From contig JAPWHR010000012.1 of the NCBI GenBank assembly GCA_027214345.1, forward strand, positions 62,001 through 126,000: a stretch of DNA of 64,000 nucleotides, in the 5' to 3' direction. The translations under genes and the position numbers were made by a program. Numbering within the stretch: the stretch's first letter is position 1; the number at the start of each line of letters is the position of its first letter. The notes beneath the pieces were generated by a model. That model was not told where the DNA came from. It saw only the letters and a list, made by a program, of their open reading frames with translations, and made no database searches. Below, piece after piece: positions 34,029-43,239 of this stretch. The stretch comes from Comamonadaceae bacterium G21597-S1. GTDB lineage: Bacteria; Pseudomonadota; Gammaproteobacteria; Burkholderiales; Burkholderiaceae_C.

Positions 34029-34502
34029 ATGAATCCGGTTTTTCGCTTCGCGACGGTTCAGGGACAGAACTTTCAGTGGTTCTTGCGGCGTAACTGCTCG
34101 GTCACGCCGCGACAGCTGGTTCTGATCTACCTGTCGCTGTGCGTTCTGTCGCTGGCCATCGGTGTGTTGTTCTGGGTCAAGGGAGCCACTTTGGTGCTGC
34201 CGATTGCCTGGATCGAACTCGTGGCGGTGGGAGTCGCGTTCCTGGTGTATGCCCGGCACGCGAGCGATGGGGAAACCATTCGTCTGACCGAAGGGCAGCT
34301 GGTCATCGAGCAGGAAAACGGCGGGCGATTGAGCCGCTCCGAGTTCCGGCGCGAATGGGTCAGAGTGGAGCCTGGTGCGGCCGACAGCTCGCTGATCGCG
34401 TTGTCGGAGCAGGGCAGAACTGTGCATATTGGGCGTTTTGTGCGGCCTGAATTGCGGCCGGTGCTGGCCCGCGAAATCAGGATGGCATTGCGCGGAGCAT
34501 GA
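34029..34502 (+). CDS. DUF2244 domain-containing membrane protein
   Basis: A protein of 157 residues with two adjacent transmembrane helices (about 28-70) and a C-terminal beta-rich part (WVRVEPGAADSSLIALSEQGRTVHIG), the DUF2244 pattern. The ATG at 34029 has GGAAAG 6 nt upstream, better than the alternative at 34014. The gene commonly precedes cytochrome c oxidase operons; a role in oxidase biogenesis is suggested only by this position. Confidence 0.85.
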   Translation: MNPVFRFATVQGQNFQWFLRRNCSVTPRQLVLIYLSLCVLSLAIGVLFWVKGATLVLPIAWIELVAVGVAFLVYARHASDGETIRLTEGQLVIEQENGGRLSRSEFRREWVRVEPGAADSSLIALSEQGRTVHIGRFVRPELRPVLAREIRMALRGA

Positions 34503-34558
34503 AGGCGTCGCATCCCGCGGGGTGCGGACCGGTGCATATTTGAGGCAAAGAATTGATC

Positions 34559-35743
34559 ATGATGAAGAGCATTGCGGGCAAGTTGGCTTCTCTGGTGACG
34601 ATGGCGGGTGCCGGCTTGGCTGTTGCGCCGATGGCGCTTGCCCAGGTGAAGGACCTGCCGGGCGGCCCGGCCGTCAATCAGCTCAACCTCCATCCGCCGG
34701 TGACCCAGATCGCCGCTGATCAGGCCTGGCTGCACTGGTTCATGCTGATCGTGTGCTCGGTGATCTTCGTCGCCGTGTTCGCCGTCATGTTCTATTCGAT
34801 CTGGAAGCACCGCAAGTCGGTCGGCCACAAGGCGGCCACTTTCCACGAGTCGGTCACGGTCGAGATCATCTGGACCGTGATCCCGTTCATCATCGTGATC
34901 CTGATGGCCTTGCCGGCCACCAAGGTCATCGTCGCGATGAAGGACACCACCAATGCCGACCTGACCATCAAGGCCACCGGCATGCAGTGGAAATGGGGTT
35001 ACGACTATCTCAACGGCGAAGGCGAGGGCATCGGATTCCTGTCGGCGCTGGACGCCGAACACCGTGCCTTGTCCGATGCGGGCGGCCCCAAGGCCGATGC
35101 TCCGCTCGACAACTACCTGCTCAAGGTCGACAACCCGCTGGTGGTGCCGGTGGACAGGAAAATCCGCATCATCACGACCGCCAACGACGTGATCCACGCC
35201 TTCATGGTGCCGTCGTTCGGCATCAAGCAGGACGCGATTCCCGGCTTCGTGCGCGACACCTGGTTCCGCGCCGAGAAGATCGGCGACTACTACGGCCAGT
35301 GTGCCGAGTTGTGCGGCAAGGAACACGCCTACATGCCGATCCACGTCAAGGTGGTGTCGGCCGAGGACTACACCAAGTGGGTGGGCGAGGAGATGAAGAA
35401 GATCGCCGCCAGGCGCGACGATCCGTCCAAGGTGTGGACGCTCGAGGACCTGGTGGCCCGCGGCGAGAAGGTCTATACGGCCAACTGCCAGGCCTGCCAC
35501 CAGGCCAACGGCAAGGGTGCCGGTCCGATCAAGGCGCTCGATGGCGCGCCCGTGGTGCTCGATGCTGACGCCGGCAAGCAGATCGCCGTCCTGCTCAACG
35601 GCCAGAACAATGGCGCGATGCCGGCGTGGAAGCAACTCAGCGACACCGAGATTGCCGCGGTCATCACCTACACCAAGAACCACTGGTCGAACAAGACGGG
35701 CCAGATCGTGCAGCCGGCAGCCGTCCAGAGCGCCCGCCAGTAG
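34559..35743 (+). CDS. coxB: cytochrome c oxidase subunit II with fused cytochrome c domain
   Basis: A protein of 394 residues: signal peptide, two transmembrane helices (about 60-85 and 105-125), CuA domain with GQCAELCGKEH (Cys248/Cys252 and His ligands, plus MQWKWGYDY), and a C-terminal cytochrome c domain with CQACH (Cys310/Cys313/His314). It receives electrons from cytochrome c and passes them to subunit I. ATG at 34559 is used here; TTG at 34553 has a better-spaced GAGG site and could be the real start. First structural gene of the aa3 oxidase operon. Confidence 0.95.
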   Translation: MMKSIAGKLASLVTMAGAGLAVAPMALAQVKDLPGGPAVNQLNLHPPVTQIAADQAWLHWFMLIVCSVIFVAVFAVMFYSIWKHRKSVGHKAATFHESVTVEIIWTVIPFIIVILMALPATKVIVAMKDTTNADLTIKATGMQWKWGYDYLNGEGEGIGFLSALDAEHRALSDAGGPKADAPLDNYLLKVDNPLVVPVDRKIRIITTANDVIHAFMVPSFGIKQDAIPGFVRDTWFRAEKIGDYYGQCAELCGKEHAYMPIHVKVVSAEDYTKWVGEEMKKIAARRDDPSKVWTLEDLVARGEKVYTANCQACHQANGKGAGPIKALDGAPVVLDADAGKQIAVLLNGQNNGAMPAWKQLSDTEIAAVITYTKNHWSNKTGQIVQPAAVQSARQ

Positions 35744-35793
35744 GCCCGCGTTGTCCATCGAACGAAGACGAGTGAATTGACAAGGAAATCAGC

Positions 35794-37416
35794 ATGAGCG
35801 CAGTACTGGACCACCACGGCCACGCCCACGACGAGCACCATGACCACCATGCCCCCACCGGCTGGCGGCGCTGGGTATTCGCGACCAACCACAAGGACAT
35901 CGGTACCTTGTACCTGCTGTTCTCGTTCACGATGCTGATGATCGGCGGCGTGCTTGCGCTGCTGATCCGCACCGAGCTGTTCCAGCCGGGCCTGCAACTG
36001 GTGAACCCGGAGCTGTTCAACCAGCTCACGACCATGCACGGCATCATCATGGTGTTCGGCGCCATCATGCCGGGCTTCGTGGGTTTCGCGAACTGGATGA
36101 TTCCGCTGCAGATCGGCGCCTCCGACATGGCGTTCGCGCGCATGAACAACTTCAGCTTCTGGCTGCTGATTCCCGCCGGTCTGATGGTGGTCGGATCCTT
36201 CTTCATGCCCGGTGGCGCCCCGGCAGCCGGCTGGACGCTGTACGCGCCGCTGACGCTGCAGATGGGCCCGAGCATGGACGCTGGCATCTTCGCGCTGCAC
36301 ATCCTCGGCGCGAGTTCCATCATGGGTTCGATCAACATCATCGTGACCATCCTGAACATGCGCGCTCCCGGCATGACGCTGATGAAGATGCCGATGTTCG
36401 CCTGGACCTGGCTGATCACCGCCTACCTGCTGATCGCCGTGATGCCGGTGCTGGCCGGCGCCATCACGATGACGCTGACCGACCGCCATTTCGGCACCAG
36501 CTTCTTCAACCCCGGCGGTGGCGGCGACCCGGTGATGTACCAGCACATCTTCTGGTTCTTCGGCCACCCCGAGGTCTACATCATGATTCTGCCGGCGTTC
36601 GGCATCATCAGCCAGGTGGTGCCGGCGTTCGCCCGCAAGCGCCTGTTCGGCTACACCTCGATGGTCTACGCCACCTCCAGCATCGCGATCCTGAGCTTCG
36701 TGGTCTGGGCCCACCACATGTTCACCACCGGCATGCCGGTGACCGGCCAGCTGTTCTTCATGTACGCGACCATGCTGATCGCAGTGCCCACGGCGGTGAA
36801 GATCTTCAACTGGATCGCCACCATGTGGCAGGGTTCGATGACCTTCGAGACGCCGATGCTGTTTGCGGTGGGCTTCATCTTCGTGTTCACGATGGGCGGC
36901 TTCACCGGCCTGATCCTGGCGATGGCGCCGATCGACATCCAGTTGCAGGACACCTACTACGTGGTCGCGCATTTCCACTACGTGCTGGTGGCCGGTTCGT
37001 TGTACGCGATGTTCGCCGGCGTCTACTACTGGATGCCCAAGTGGACCGGCGTGATGTACAACGAGACCCGCGGCAAGATCCACTTCTGGTGGTCGCTAAT
37101 CGCGTTCAACATCACCTTCTTCCCGATGCACTTCCTGGGCCTGGCCGGCATGCCGCGTCGTTATGCCGACTACCCGATGCAGTTCGCCGACTTCAATGCG
37201 GTCGCCTCGGTGGGCGCGTTCGCCTTCGGTATCGCCCAGGTGTATTTCTTCTTCTTCATCGTGTTGCCGTGCATGATGGGCAAGGGCGAAAAAGCAGCCC
37301 AGAAACCCTGGGAAGCCGCCGAAGGCCTGGAGTGGGAAGTCCCGTCCCCCGCGCCGTTCCACACCTTTGAGAACCCGCCCAAGCTGGACGCGACCGCGAC
37401 CCGCATCGTCGGCTGA
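35794..37416 (+). CDS. coxA: cytochrome c oxidase subunit I
   Basis: A 540-residue haem-copper oxidase with twelve transmembrane helices. CuB and haem ligands are visible: WFFGHPEVY (His258, with cross-linkable Tyr262), WAHHMFTTG (CuB His pair) and VVAHFHYV (His393 for haem a3, His395 for haem a). The N-terminal haem a His lies in TMHGIIMVFG. It reduces oxygen to water and pumps protons in the inner membrane. RBS AAGGAAA upstream; 50 nt after coxB. Confidence 0.97.
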   Translation: MSAVLDHHGHAHDEHHDHHAPTGWRRWVFATNHKDIGTLYLLFSFTMLMIGGVLALLIRTELFQPGLQLVNPELFNQLTTMHGIIMVFGAIMPGFVGFANWMIPLQIGASDMAFARMNNFSFWLLIPAGLMVVGSFFMPGGAPAAGWTLYAPLTLQMGPSMDAGIFALHILGASSIMGSINIIVTILNMRAPGMTLMKMPMFAWTWLITAYLLIAVMPVLAGAITMTLTDRHFGTSFFNPGGGGDPVMYQHIFWFFGHPEVYIMILPAFGIISQVVPAFARKRLFGYTSMVYATSSIAILSFVVWAHHMFTTGMPVTGQLFFMYATMLIAVPTAVKIFNWIATMWQGSMTFETPMLFAVGFIFVFTMGGFTGLILAMAPIDIQLQDTYYVVAHFHYVLVAGSLYAMFAGVYYWMPKWTGVMYNETRGKIHFWWSLIAFNITFFPMHFLGLAGMPRRYADYPMQFADFNAVASVGAFAFGIAQVYFFFFIVLPCMMGKGEKAAQKPWEAAEGLEWEVPSPAPFHTFENPPKLDATATRIVG

Positions 37417-37438
37417 AGCACCTGCACGCGTGACGACC

Positions 37439-37549
37439 ATGAGCCCCGAACAGAAGAAGTCCAACCTGCGCCTGGCCCTGATCCTGGCGTCGGTGGCGGT
37501 CGTCTTCATGCTGGGCATCATCGTCAAGATGGCGTTCCTGGGAGGCTGA
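37439..37549 (+). CDS. cytochrome oxidase small assembly protein
   Basis: A 36-residue protein with a short basic start (MSPEQKKSNLRL) and one transmembrane helix. It lies between coxA and ctaG, 22 nt after coxA and three nt before ctaG. Betaproteobacterial oxidase operons regularly hold such a tiny gene at this point; it is thought to help oxidase assembly. The ATG at 37439 gives the conserved length. Confidence 0.8.
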   Translation: MSPEQKKSNLRLALILASVAVVFMLGIIVKMAFLGG

Positions 37550-37552
37550 GCC

Positions 37553-38167
37553 ATGCGCCGCCGCTATCAGAACCTGACCATGGCGCGCAAGCTGCTGGTG
37601 GTGGCCGTGGCCATGCTGGCCTTCGGCTATGCGCTCGGTCCGCTGTACAACGCGATCTGCAACATCACCGGCATCAACGTGCTGGCGCTGGGCGACCGCA
37701 ATATCCCCGGCGCCACCTCGAGCGTGGCGGCGAACAGCCAGGTCGACACCAGCCGCACGATCACCGTCGAATTCGACGCCAATGCCCGCGGCCCCTGGAC
37801 CTTCAAGCCCGAGCGCCGTTCGGTCCAGGTGCATCCGGGCGAACTGGCCACGGTCGTCTACGAATTCCAGAACGCCCAGGACCGCCGCATGGCGGCCCAG
37901 GCCATTCCGAGTTATGCGCCGCGCCAGGCGGGCCCGCATTTCAACAAGCTCGAGTGTTTCTGCTTCAACCAGTACACGCTCGAGCCCGGCGAAAAGAAAT
38001 CCTGGCCGGTGGCCTTTGTCATCGACCCCAAGATCTCGCGCGATGTCACGACCATCACCTTGTCGTATACCTTCTTCGAAGTGGGGGGACCGGTTCCGCC
38101 CGCCCCTGGTTCCACCGCGGCCGCCCAGTTGCCTGAGCCGCTCGCGCAGAACAAGGCCGGCTCATGA
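37553..38167 (+). CDS. ctaG: cytochrome c oxidase assembly protein CtaG/Cox11
   Basis: A 204-residue protein with one N-terminal membrane anchor (about 12-32) and a periplasmic Ig-like domain carrying the copper motif ECFCFNQ. Cox11 delivers copper to the CuB site of subunit I. It overlaps the DUF2970 gene by ATGA, so the two are coupled. Confidence 0.95.
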   Translation: MRRRYQNLTMARKLLVVAVAMLAFGYALGPLYNAICNITGINVLALGDRNIPGATSSVAANSQVDTSRTITVEFDANARGPWTFKPERRSVQVHPGELATVVYEFQNAQDRRMAAQAIPSYAPRQAGPHFNKLECFCFNQYTLEPGEKKSWPVAFVIDPKISRDVTTITLSYTFFEVGGPVPPAPGSTAAAQLPEPLAQNKAGS

Positions 38168-38388
38168 GCGCGCGGCAAGAACCATCCGGCGCGCGTGCGC
38201 CCGAACCGGCGTCGGCCTGGAACACCGCCAAGACGATTGCGTGGTCGTTCTTCGGCGTGCGCCGCCGCAAGGACCACGAACAGGAAGGCACGCACATCAA
38301 TCCGATCCACGTGCTGGTCGCCGGATTTGTCGGGGTCTTTGCGCTGGTCGCCGGATTGATCGTGCTCGTGAATTGGGTTGCGGCCTGA
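38164..38388 (+). CDS. DUF2970 domain-containing small membrane protein
   Basis: A 74-residue protein: polar N-terminus, then the DUF2970 motif TIAWSFFGVRRRKDHEQE and one C-terminal transmembrane helix (about 48-72). It is repeatedly found inside oxidase operons of betaproteobacteria; an assembly or subunit role is suspected only from context. Start codon overlaps the ctaG stop. Confidence 0.85.
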   Translation: MSARQEPSGARAPEPASAWNTAKTIAWSFFGVRRRKDHEQEGTHINPIHVLVAGFVGVFALVAGLIVLVNWVAA

Positions 38389-38449
38389 GCGTACGAGCTG
38401 GAATCGGAATCAAGTCAACAGAATATCGAATCGAGAGCCTGGAGCAGAA

Positions 38450-39331
38450 ATGAGTTCTTCATCCCATACCACCACGCCGTATTACTTCGTGCCCGGCCCG
38501 TCCAGTCATCCGGTGATGGCGGCCATCGGCCTGTTTTTCGTGTTCTTCGGCCTGGGGCAGTGGATCAACGGCGTGGGCTGGGGCGAATACTCGATGTATT
38601 TCGGCCTGGTCTGGCTGTTCGTCGTGCTGTTCCGCTGGTTCCGCGACGCGGTCGGCGAGAGTGAGAGTGGCGCCTACGGCAACAAGGTCGACCTGTCGTT
38701 CCGCTGGAGCATGAGCTGGTTCATCTTCTCCGAGGTGATGTTTTTCGGCGCCTTCTTCACGGCCTTGTGGTGGGCGCGCGTGCACTCGGTGCCGACCCTG
38801 GGCAGCCTCGAAAATGCCTTGTTGTGGCCTGATTTCAAGGCGGTCTGGCCCAGTGTCGCAGCCGGAGCGACCGCGTCGCCGGCTGGTATCGTCGAGCCGT
38901 TCCAGACCATGGGTCCGTTCTGGTTGCCGACCATCAACACCGCCTTGTTGCTGACCTCGGGCGTGACCCTGACCATCGCCCACCATGCCTTGCAGGCGGG
39001 CCAGCGCAGCAAGACCATCGCGTTCATGTGGCTCACCGTGCTGCTGGGCGTGACCTTCCTCGGTGTGCAGGGATACGAATATTTCCATGCCTACACCGAC
39101 CTGAACCTCAAGTTGTCGTCCGGCGCGTTCGGTTCGACCTTCTTCATGCTGACGGGTTTCCACGGATTCCACGTGTTCGTTGGCATGTTGATGCTGCTGT
39201 TCATCACGCTGCGACTGCAGAAGGGCCATTTCACGCCGGAGCGTCATTTCGGCTTCGAAGGCGCCGCCTGGTACTGGCACTTCGTCGACGTCGTCTGGCT
39301 GGGCTTGTACGTGCTGGTCTACTGGCTCTGA
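38450..39331 (+). CDS. coxC: cytochrome c oxidase subunit III
   Basis: A protein of 293 residues with seven transmembrane helices and the family motifs WSMSWFIFSEVMFFGAFF, GYEYFHA, TGFHGFHVFVG and AAWYWHFVDVVW. Subunit III stabilises subunit I and supports proton uptake. The ATG at 38450 (GGAG upstream) gives the usual start MSSSSHTTTPYYFVPGP. The gene ends just before a strong terminator. Confidence 0.96.
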   Translation: MSSSSHTTTPYYFVPGPSSHPVMAAIGLFFVFFGLGQWINGVGWGEYSMYFGLVWLFVVLFRWFRDAVGESESGAYGNKVDLSFRWSMSWFIFSEVMFFGAFFTALWWARVHSVPTLGSLENALLWPDFKAVWPSVAAGATASPAGIVEPFQTMGPFWLPTINTALLLTSGVTLTIAHHALQAGQRSKTIAFMWLTVLLGVTFLGVQGYEYFHAYTDLNLKLSSGAFGSTFFMLTGFHGFHVFVGMLMLLFITLRLQKGHFTPERHFGFEGAAWYWHFVDVVWLGLYVLVYWL

Positions 39332-39350
39332 CGGCGCACTGCCGTCCCCG

Positions 39351-39384
39351 ATGAACCAGGCCGCGCTGCGGCCTGGTTCATTTT
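39351..39384. terminator. bidirectional intrinsic terminator after coxC
   Basis: A perfect 14-bp stem (ATGAACCAGGCCGC / GCGGCCTGGTTCAT) with a GCT loop, followed by TTTT on the plus strand. The right arm contains the stop codon of the oppositely oriented DUF2909 gene. Confidence 0.9.
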
Positions 39385-39602
39385 CCGGCCGGTATGCCGG
39401 TGGGCTGGATGTAGCCCAGCTTCCAGGCGACGAGCACGCAGATGAACAGCACGATGGAGAAACCAACCCGGAACGCCAGCGCACGTGCCATGTGACCGGA
39501 TCTCGAACCCCCTTCGCGACCGCCACCCCGCAGCATGAAATACAGGGCGGCAGCCAGGCTGCCGATGATGGCCAGGAAGGCGAGGATGACAAGGTACATC
39601 AT
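39378..39602 (-). CDS. DUF2909 twin-transmembrane small protein
   Basis: A 74-residue protein with two transmembrane helices (about 2-23 and 45-65) joined by a Gly/Arg-rich loop, the DUF2909 pattern. It is read against the oxidase genes, between coxC and surf1, and its start codon overlaps the surf1 start by two bases. Its stop lies within the coxC terminator stem. It is conserved at this place in betaproteobacteria. Function unknown. Confidence 0.82.
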   Translation of the reverse strand: MMYLVILAFLAIIGSLAAALYFMLRGGGREGGSRSGHMARALAFRVGFSIVLFICVLVAWKLGYIQPTGIPAGK

Positions 39603-40344
39603 GGTGGCTGATTATCCGATGGCAAAGTCCGCGTTGACGACCCGTTTCTGGGTGATCGCCGGTGCGGCGCTGGTGGGCGCATTCATCACGCTGCAACTGG
39701 GGTTCTGGCAGCTGAACCGTGCCGCGGAGAAGCAGGCACTGCAGGCTGACATCGACGCGCGTGCGGCATTGCCGCCGCTGGATACGGCCGCGCTCGGCGG
39801 CTCGGAGGCGGCGCCCGCATGGATGCACCGGCGTGTCAACCTGCGCGGACGCTGGCTGGACCGGCATACCGTGTTCCTGGAGAACCGGCAGATGGATGGC
39901 AAGCCGGGCTTCTACGTGGTGACGCCGTTGCAGCTCGACGGTGCCGCGCGGGTCGTGCTGGTACAGCGGGGCTGGGTGCAGCGCCATTTCAACGACCGCA
40001 CCGCCTTGCCCGACCTGCCGCCGGCCGTTGGCACGGTGCAGGTCGATGGACGAATCGCCCCGCCCCCAGCCAAACTTTACGCGTTCGAATCCCGGGAGCA
40101 GGGCAAGATCCGGCAAAATCTCGACCTGGCCGGTTTCGCGCAGGAAACCGGTCTGCCGTTGGCCGCATTTTCCGTCCTGCAGACCGGCCCGCAAGGCGAT
40201 GGCCTGCTCCGGGACTGGGCCGCGATCCAGACGGGGGTCGCCAAGCACCATGGCTATGCATTTCAGTGGTTTGCCCTCAGCGGGTTGATCACGGTTCTCT
40301 TTATCTGGTTTCAAATTGTCCGACGCTTCATCATCATCCGCTGA
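39601..40344 (+). CDS. SURF1 family cytochrome oxidase biogenesis protein
   Basis: A protein of 247 residues: N-terminal membrane helix (about 13-32) followed by LGFWQLNRAAEKQAL, a periplasmic domain with VLVQRGWVQR, and a C-terminal helix preceded by HHGYAFQWFALS, all diagnostic of SURF1. It assists haem A insertion into subunit I. ATG at 39601 (with AAGG upstream) or 39619 are possible starts. Confidence 0.93.
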   Translation: MVADYPMAKSALTTRFWVIAGAALVGAFITLQLGFWQLNRAAEKQALQADIDARAALPPLDTAALGGSEAAPAWMHRRVNLRGRWLDRHTVFLENRQMDGKPGFYVVTPLQLDGAARVVLVQRGWVQRHFNDRTALPDLPPAVGTVQVDGRIAPPPAKLYAFESREQGKIRQNLDLAGFAQETGLPLAAFSVLQTGPQGDGLLRDWAAIQTGVAKHHGYAFQWFALSGLITVLFIWFQIVRRFIIIR

Positions 40345-41029
40345 CCTGCCACGCCCCGGCCACGACGACCAGCCCCTGGGCCTGACGGTACATGCCATGC
40401 CCGCGCTGGCCGAGGTGGGGGTGACCGAACGGCGCACCCGCGCCGGCCGCTGGAAGATGATGGTCGTGTTCCTGATGTGTGCCGCGCCGGTGGTGGCTTC
40501 GTATTTCGCCTACTATGTCTGGCGGCCCGAGGCGCGCAGGGTGTTCGGCACCCTGATCGATCCGCAGCGCCCGCTGCCGGACCTGGTGGGCACGTCACTC
40601 GACGGCACGACGGTCAACCTGCGTCAGCTCAAGGGGCAGTGGTTGCTGCTTACCGTGTCGGGTGGCGCCTGCGATGCGACCTGCCAGCAATACCTGTACA
40701 TGCAGCGCCAGTTGCGCGAAAGCCTGGGCAAGGAAAAGGAGCGCGTCGACAGGGTCTGGTTGATCAACGACGACGCGCCGGTGGCCGACGCCCTGTTGCC
40801 GGCGCTCGAGCAGGCCACGGTGCTGCGCGTGCCGTCGGCCGCACTCGGCCAGTGGCTGGCCGCCGACGCGGGGCAGGCCTTGCCGGCCCATCTGTACCTG
40901 GTGGATCCGTTGGGCAACTGGATGATGCGTTTCCCGGCCGGACTCGACATGGCGGGCGCGGCCAAGGCCAAGCGCGACATCGAACGGGTGCTGCGGGCCA
41001 GCGCATCCTGGGACACGGCGGGACGTTGA
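40316..41029 (+). CDS. membrane-anchored Sco-like/thioredoxin-fold protein
   Basis: A 237-residue protein with one transmembrane helix (about 47-67) and an extracytoplasmic domain. The domain begins LPDLVGTSLDGTTVNLRQLKGQWLLLTV and carries Cys119-D-A-T-Cys123, the same CxxxC spacing as Sco1. The Sco histidine (DHSAG) has no exact equivalent; a His occurs in PAHLYLVDP. The position between surf1 and ctaA points to a thiol or copper role in oxidase assembly (inference). TTG at 40316 is used, overlapping surf1; ATG at 40397 is an alternative. Confidence 0.7.
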   Translation: MSDASSSSADLPRPGHDDQPLGLTVHAMPALAEVGVTERRTRAGRWKMMVVFLMCAAPVVASYFAYYVWRPEARRVFGTLIDPQRPLPDLVGTSLDGTTVNLRQLKGQWLLLTVSGGACDATCQQYLYMQRQLRESLGKEKERVDRVWLINDDAPVADALLPALEQATVLRVPSAALGQWLAADAGQALPAHLYLVDPLGNWMMRFPAGLDMAGAAKAKRDIERVLRASASWDTAGR

Positions 41030-41134
41030 CATGCGCTGTTCCCTGCTTGCCGTTCATCGTCGTCACGCACACATGCCCAGGCCGGCGGCCGGGTGGCGCA
41101 AGTGCCCTGCGCGCATGGCGTCCGGAGTGATCCG

Positions 41135-42304
41135 ATGAGCGAACCCGCCGCCGTCGATCTGGCGCCGATTCTGCAGATCCTGCTCGCGGGGGCGGCCCTG
41201 GCCGCCATCGCGCTGGCCTGGCTGCAACTGCGGGCGCGCAAGCAATCTCCCGCCCACTGGTTGCGTGCCGTGACCGTGCTCACCCTGTTCCTGACCTTCG
41301 ACCTGGTGTTGTTCGGCGCATTCACCCGGTTGACGGACTCCGGCCTCGGCTGCCCGGACTGGCCGGGCTGTTACGGCAGTGCCAGCCCGGTCGGCGCGCA
41401 TGCCGACATCAGCGCGGCCCAGGCCGCGATGCCCAGCGGGCCGGTGACCCATCACAAGGCCTGGATCGAGATGGTCCACCGCTACATGGCCACCGGTGTG
41501 GGTGCGCTGATCCTGGTGCTGACGGTGCTCGCGTGGCGCCAGTGGCGGCGTGCCGGTCCGGGCGCGTCGACGCTCAACCCCTGGTGGCCGACCGCCACGC
41601 TGGCATGGGTCTGCGTGCAGGGCGCGTTCGGCGCGCTGACGGTCACGATGAAGCTGTTTCCAGCCATCGTGACCTTGCACCTGCTTGGCGGCCTTTTGCT
41701 GCTGGCCTTGCTGGCGATGCAGTCGCAGTGGCAAACCCGCGCGCTGGCCGGCACGCCGCCGGTGTCGGTCGATGCGGGTACGCGCGTGTTCCTGCTGCTG
41801 GCCAGCGGGCTGCTGGTGCTGCAATTGGCGCTGGGTGGCTGGGTCAGCACGAACTACGCGGTGCTGGCCTGCACCGATTTCCCGACCTGCCAGGGCAGCT
41901 GGTGGCCAGCCATGCGCTTCGACGAGGGTTTCGAGATCTGGCGCTCGCTGGGCATGACGGGTGAGGGCACGGTGATCTCCTTTGCGGCGCTGACCGCCAT
42001 CCATTACGCCCACCGGCTGATGGCTTATGCCGTGCTGGTGGTGCTGGCCTTGCTGGCCTGGCGACTCGCGCGGATCGACGGCCTGCGCCGCCTGGCACGC
42101 TGGATCGGCGGCTTGGCCGCGTTGCAGCTGGCCACGGGCCTGGGCAACGTGGTGCTGGGCTGGCCGTTGATCGCCGCCTTGTTGCACACCGGGGGCGCGG
42201 CGGCCCTGGTGGTCGTGATCACCTGGGCGATGGCATCGACCCGCAGTGCGCAGCAGCAGGCCTCGCCCAGCCGGGTCGCGATGCCGATGGGGAGCCTGCG
42301 ATGA
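41135..42304 (+). CDS. ctaA: haem A synthase (COX15/CtaA family)
   Basis: A protein of 389 residues with eight transmembrane helices in two four-helix bundles. The conserved segments are [46 protein letters not shown] and [10 protein letters not shown], the His residues being haem ligands. It oxidises haem O to haem A. GGAG precedes the ATG at 41135; the stop overlaps the next gene as ATGA. Confidence 0.94.
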   Translation: MSEPAAVDLAPILQILLAGAALAAIALAWLQLRARKQSPAHWLRAVTVLTLFLTFDLVLFGAFTRLTDSGLGCPDWPGCYGSASPVGAHADISAAQAAMPSGPVTHHKAWIEMVHRYMATGVGALILVLTVLAWRQWRRAGPGASTLNPWWPTATLAWVCVQGAFGALTVTMKLFPAIVTLHLLGGLLLLALLAMQSQWQTRALAGTPPVSVDAGTRVFLLLASGLLVLQLALGGWVSTNYAVLACTDFPTCQGSWWPAMRFDEGFEIWRSLGMTGEGTVISFAALTAIHYAHRLMAYAVLVVLALLAWRLARIDGLRRLARWIGGLAALQLATGLGNVVLGWPLIAALLHTGGAAALVVVITWAMASTRSAQQQASPSRVAMPMGSLR

Positions 42305-43218
42305 GCGGCGGGTCGACATCGACCACCAATGCCGCGGCCGGAGCCGGGGTGTCGGTGTATCGCCAGTTCATGGCCTTGACCAAGCCGCGGGTCATCCAGC
42401 TGATCGTGTTCTGTGCGCTGATCGGCATGGTGCTGGCGGTGCCGGGCGCCCCGTCGTGGCCCCAGGTGATGCAGGCCGCGGTGGCCTGCCTGGGCATCTG
42501 GCTGGTGGCGGCGGCCGCGGCTGCGTTCAACTGCATCGTCGAGCAGCGCATCGACGCCAAGATGAAACGCACCGCATGGCGCGCGACGGCACGGGGCGAA
42601 CTGAGCAACCGCCAGACACTGCTGTTTTCCGGCCTGTTGTGCGGTGCGGGTTCGGCCATCCTGTACCTCTGGATCAATCCGCTGACGATGTGGCTGACCT
42701 TTGCCACCTTCGTCGGCTACGCGATGATCTACACCGTCATCCTCAAGCCGCTGACGCCGCAGAATATTGTCATCGGCGGGGCGTCGGGTGCGATGCCGCC
42801 GGTGCTGGGATGGGCCGCAATGACCGGCGACGTCGGCCCCGAGGCGCTGATCCTGTTCCTGATCATCTTCCTGTGGACCCCGCCGCATTTCTGGGCCCTG
42901 GCCTTGTACCGGGTGGAAGACTACCGCAAGGCCGGCCTGCCGATGTTGCCGGTGACCCATGGCAGTGAATTCACGCGCCTGCAGATCCTGCTGTATACCG
43001 CCGTGTTGTTCGCCGCCTGCCTGTTGCCCTTCGTCTACGGCATGAGCTCCTGGCTCTACCTGGCAGCGGCCGTCGTGCTGGGCGCCGGTTTCTGCCTGCA
43101 TGCTTTCTGGCTGTGGCGGGACTACTCCGACGCGCTGGCGCGCCGTACCTTCCGCTTCTCGCTGTATCACCTGAGCCTGCTGTTTGCCGCCTTGCTGGTG
43201 GACCATTATCTTTTCTGA
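42301..43218 (+). CDS. ctaB: protohaem IX farnesyltransferase (haem O synthase)
   Basis: A 305-residue UbiA-type prenyltransferase with nine helices and the polyprenyl-diphosphate motif [15 protein letters not shown] plus the second motif region [17 protein letters not shown]. It converts haem B to haem O, the step before CtaA. Start overlaps ctaA by four bases. Confidence 0.95.
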   Translation: MSGGSTSTTNAAAGAGVSVYRQFMALTKPRVIQLIVFCALIGMVLAVPGAPSWPQVMQAAVACLGIWLVAAAAAAFNCIVEQRIDAKMKRTAWRATARGELSNRQTLLFSGLLCGAGSAILYLWINPLTMWLTFATFVGYAMIYTVILKPLTPQNIVIGGASGAMPPVLGWAAMTGDVGPEALILFLIIFLWTPPHFWALALYRVEDYRKAGLPMLPVTHGSEFTRLQILLYTAVLFAACLLPFVYGMSSWLYLAAAVVLGAGFCLHAFWLWRDYSDALARRTFRFSLYHLSLLFAALLVDHYLF

Positions 43219-43239
43219 CCAACCCGCTGCCGTCACGAC

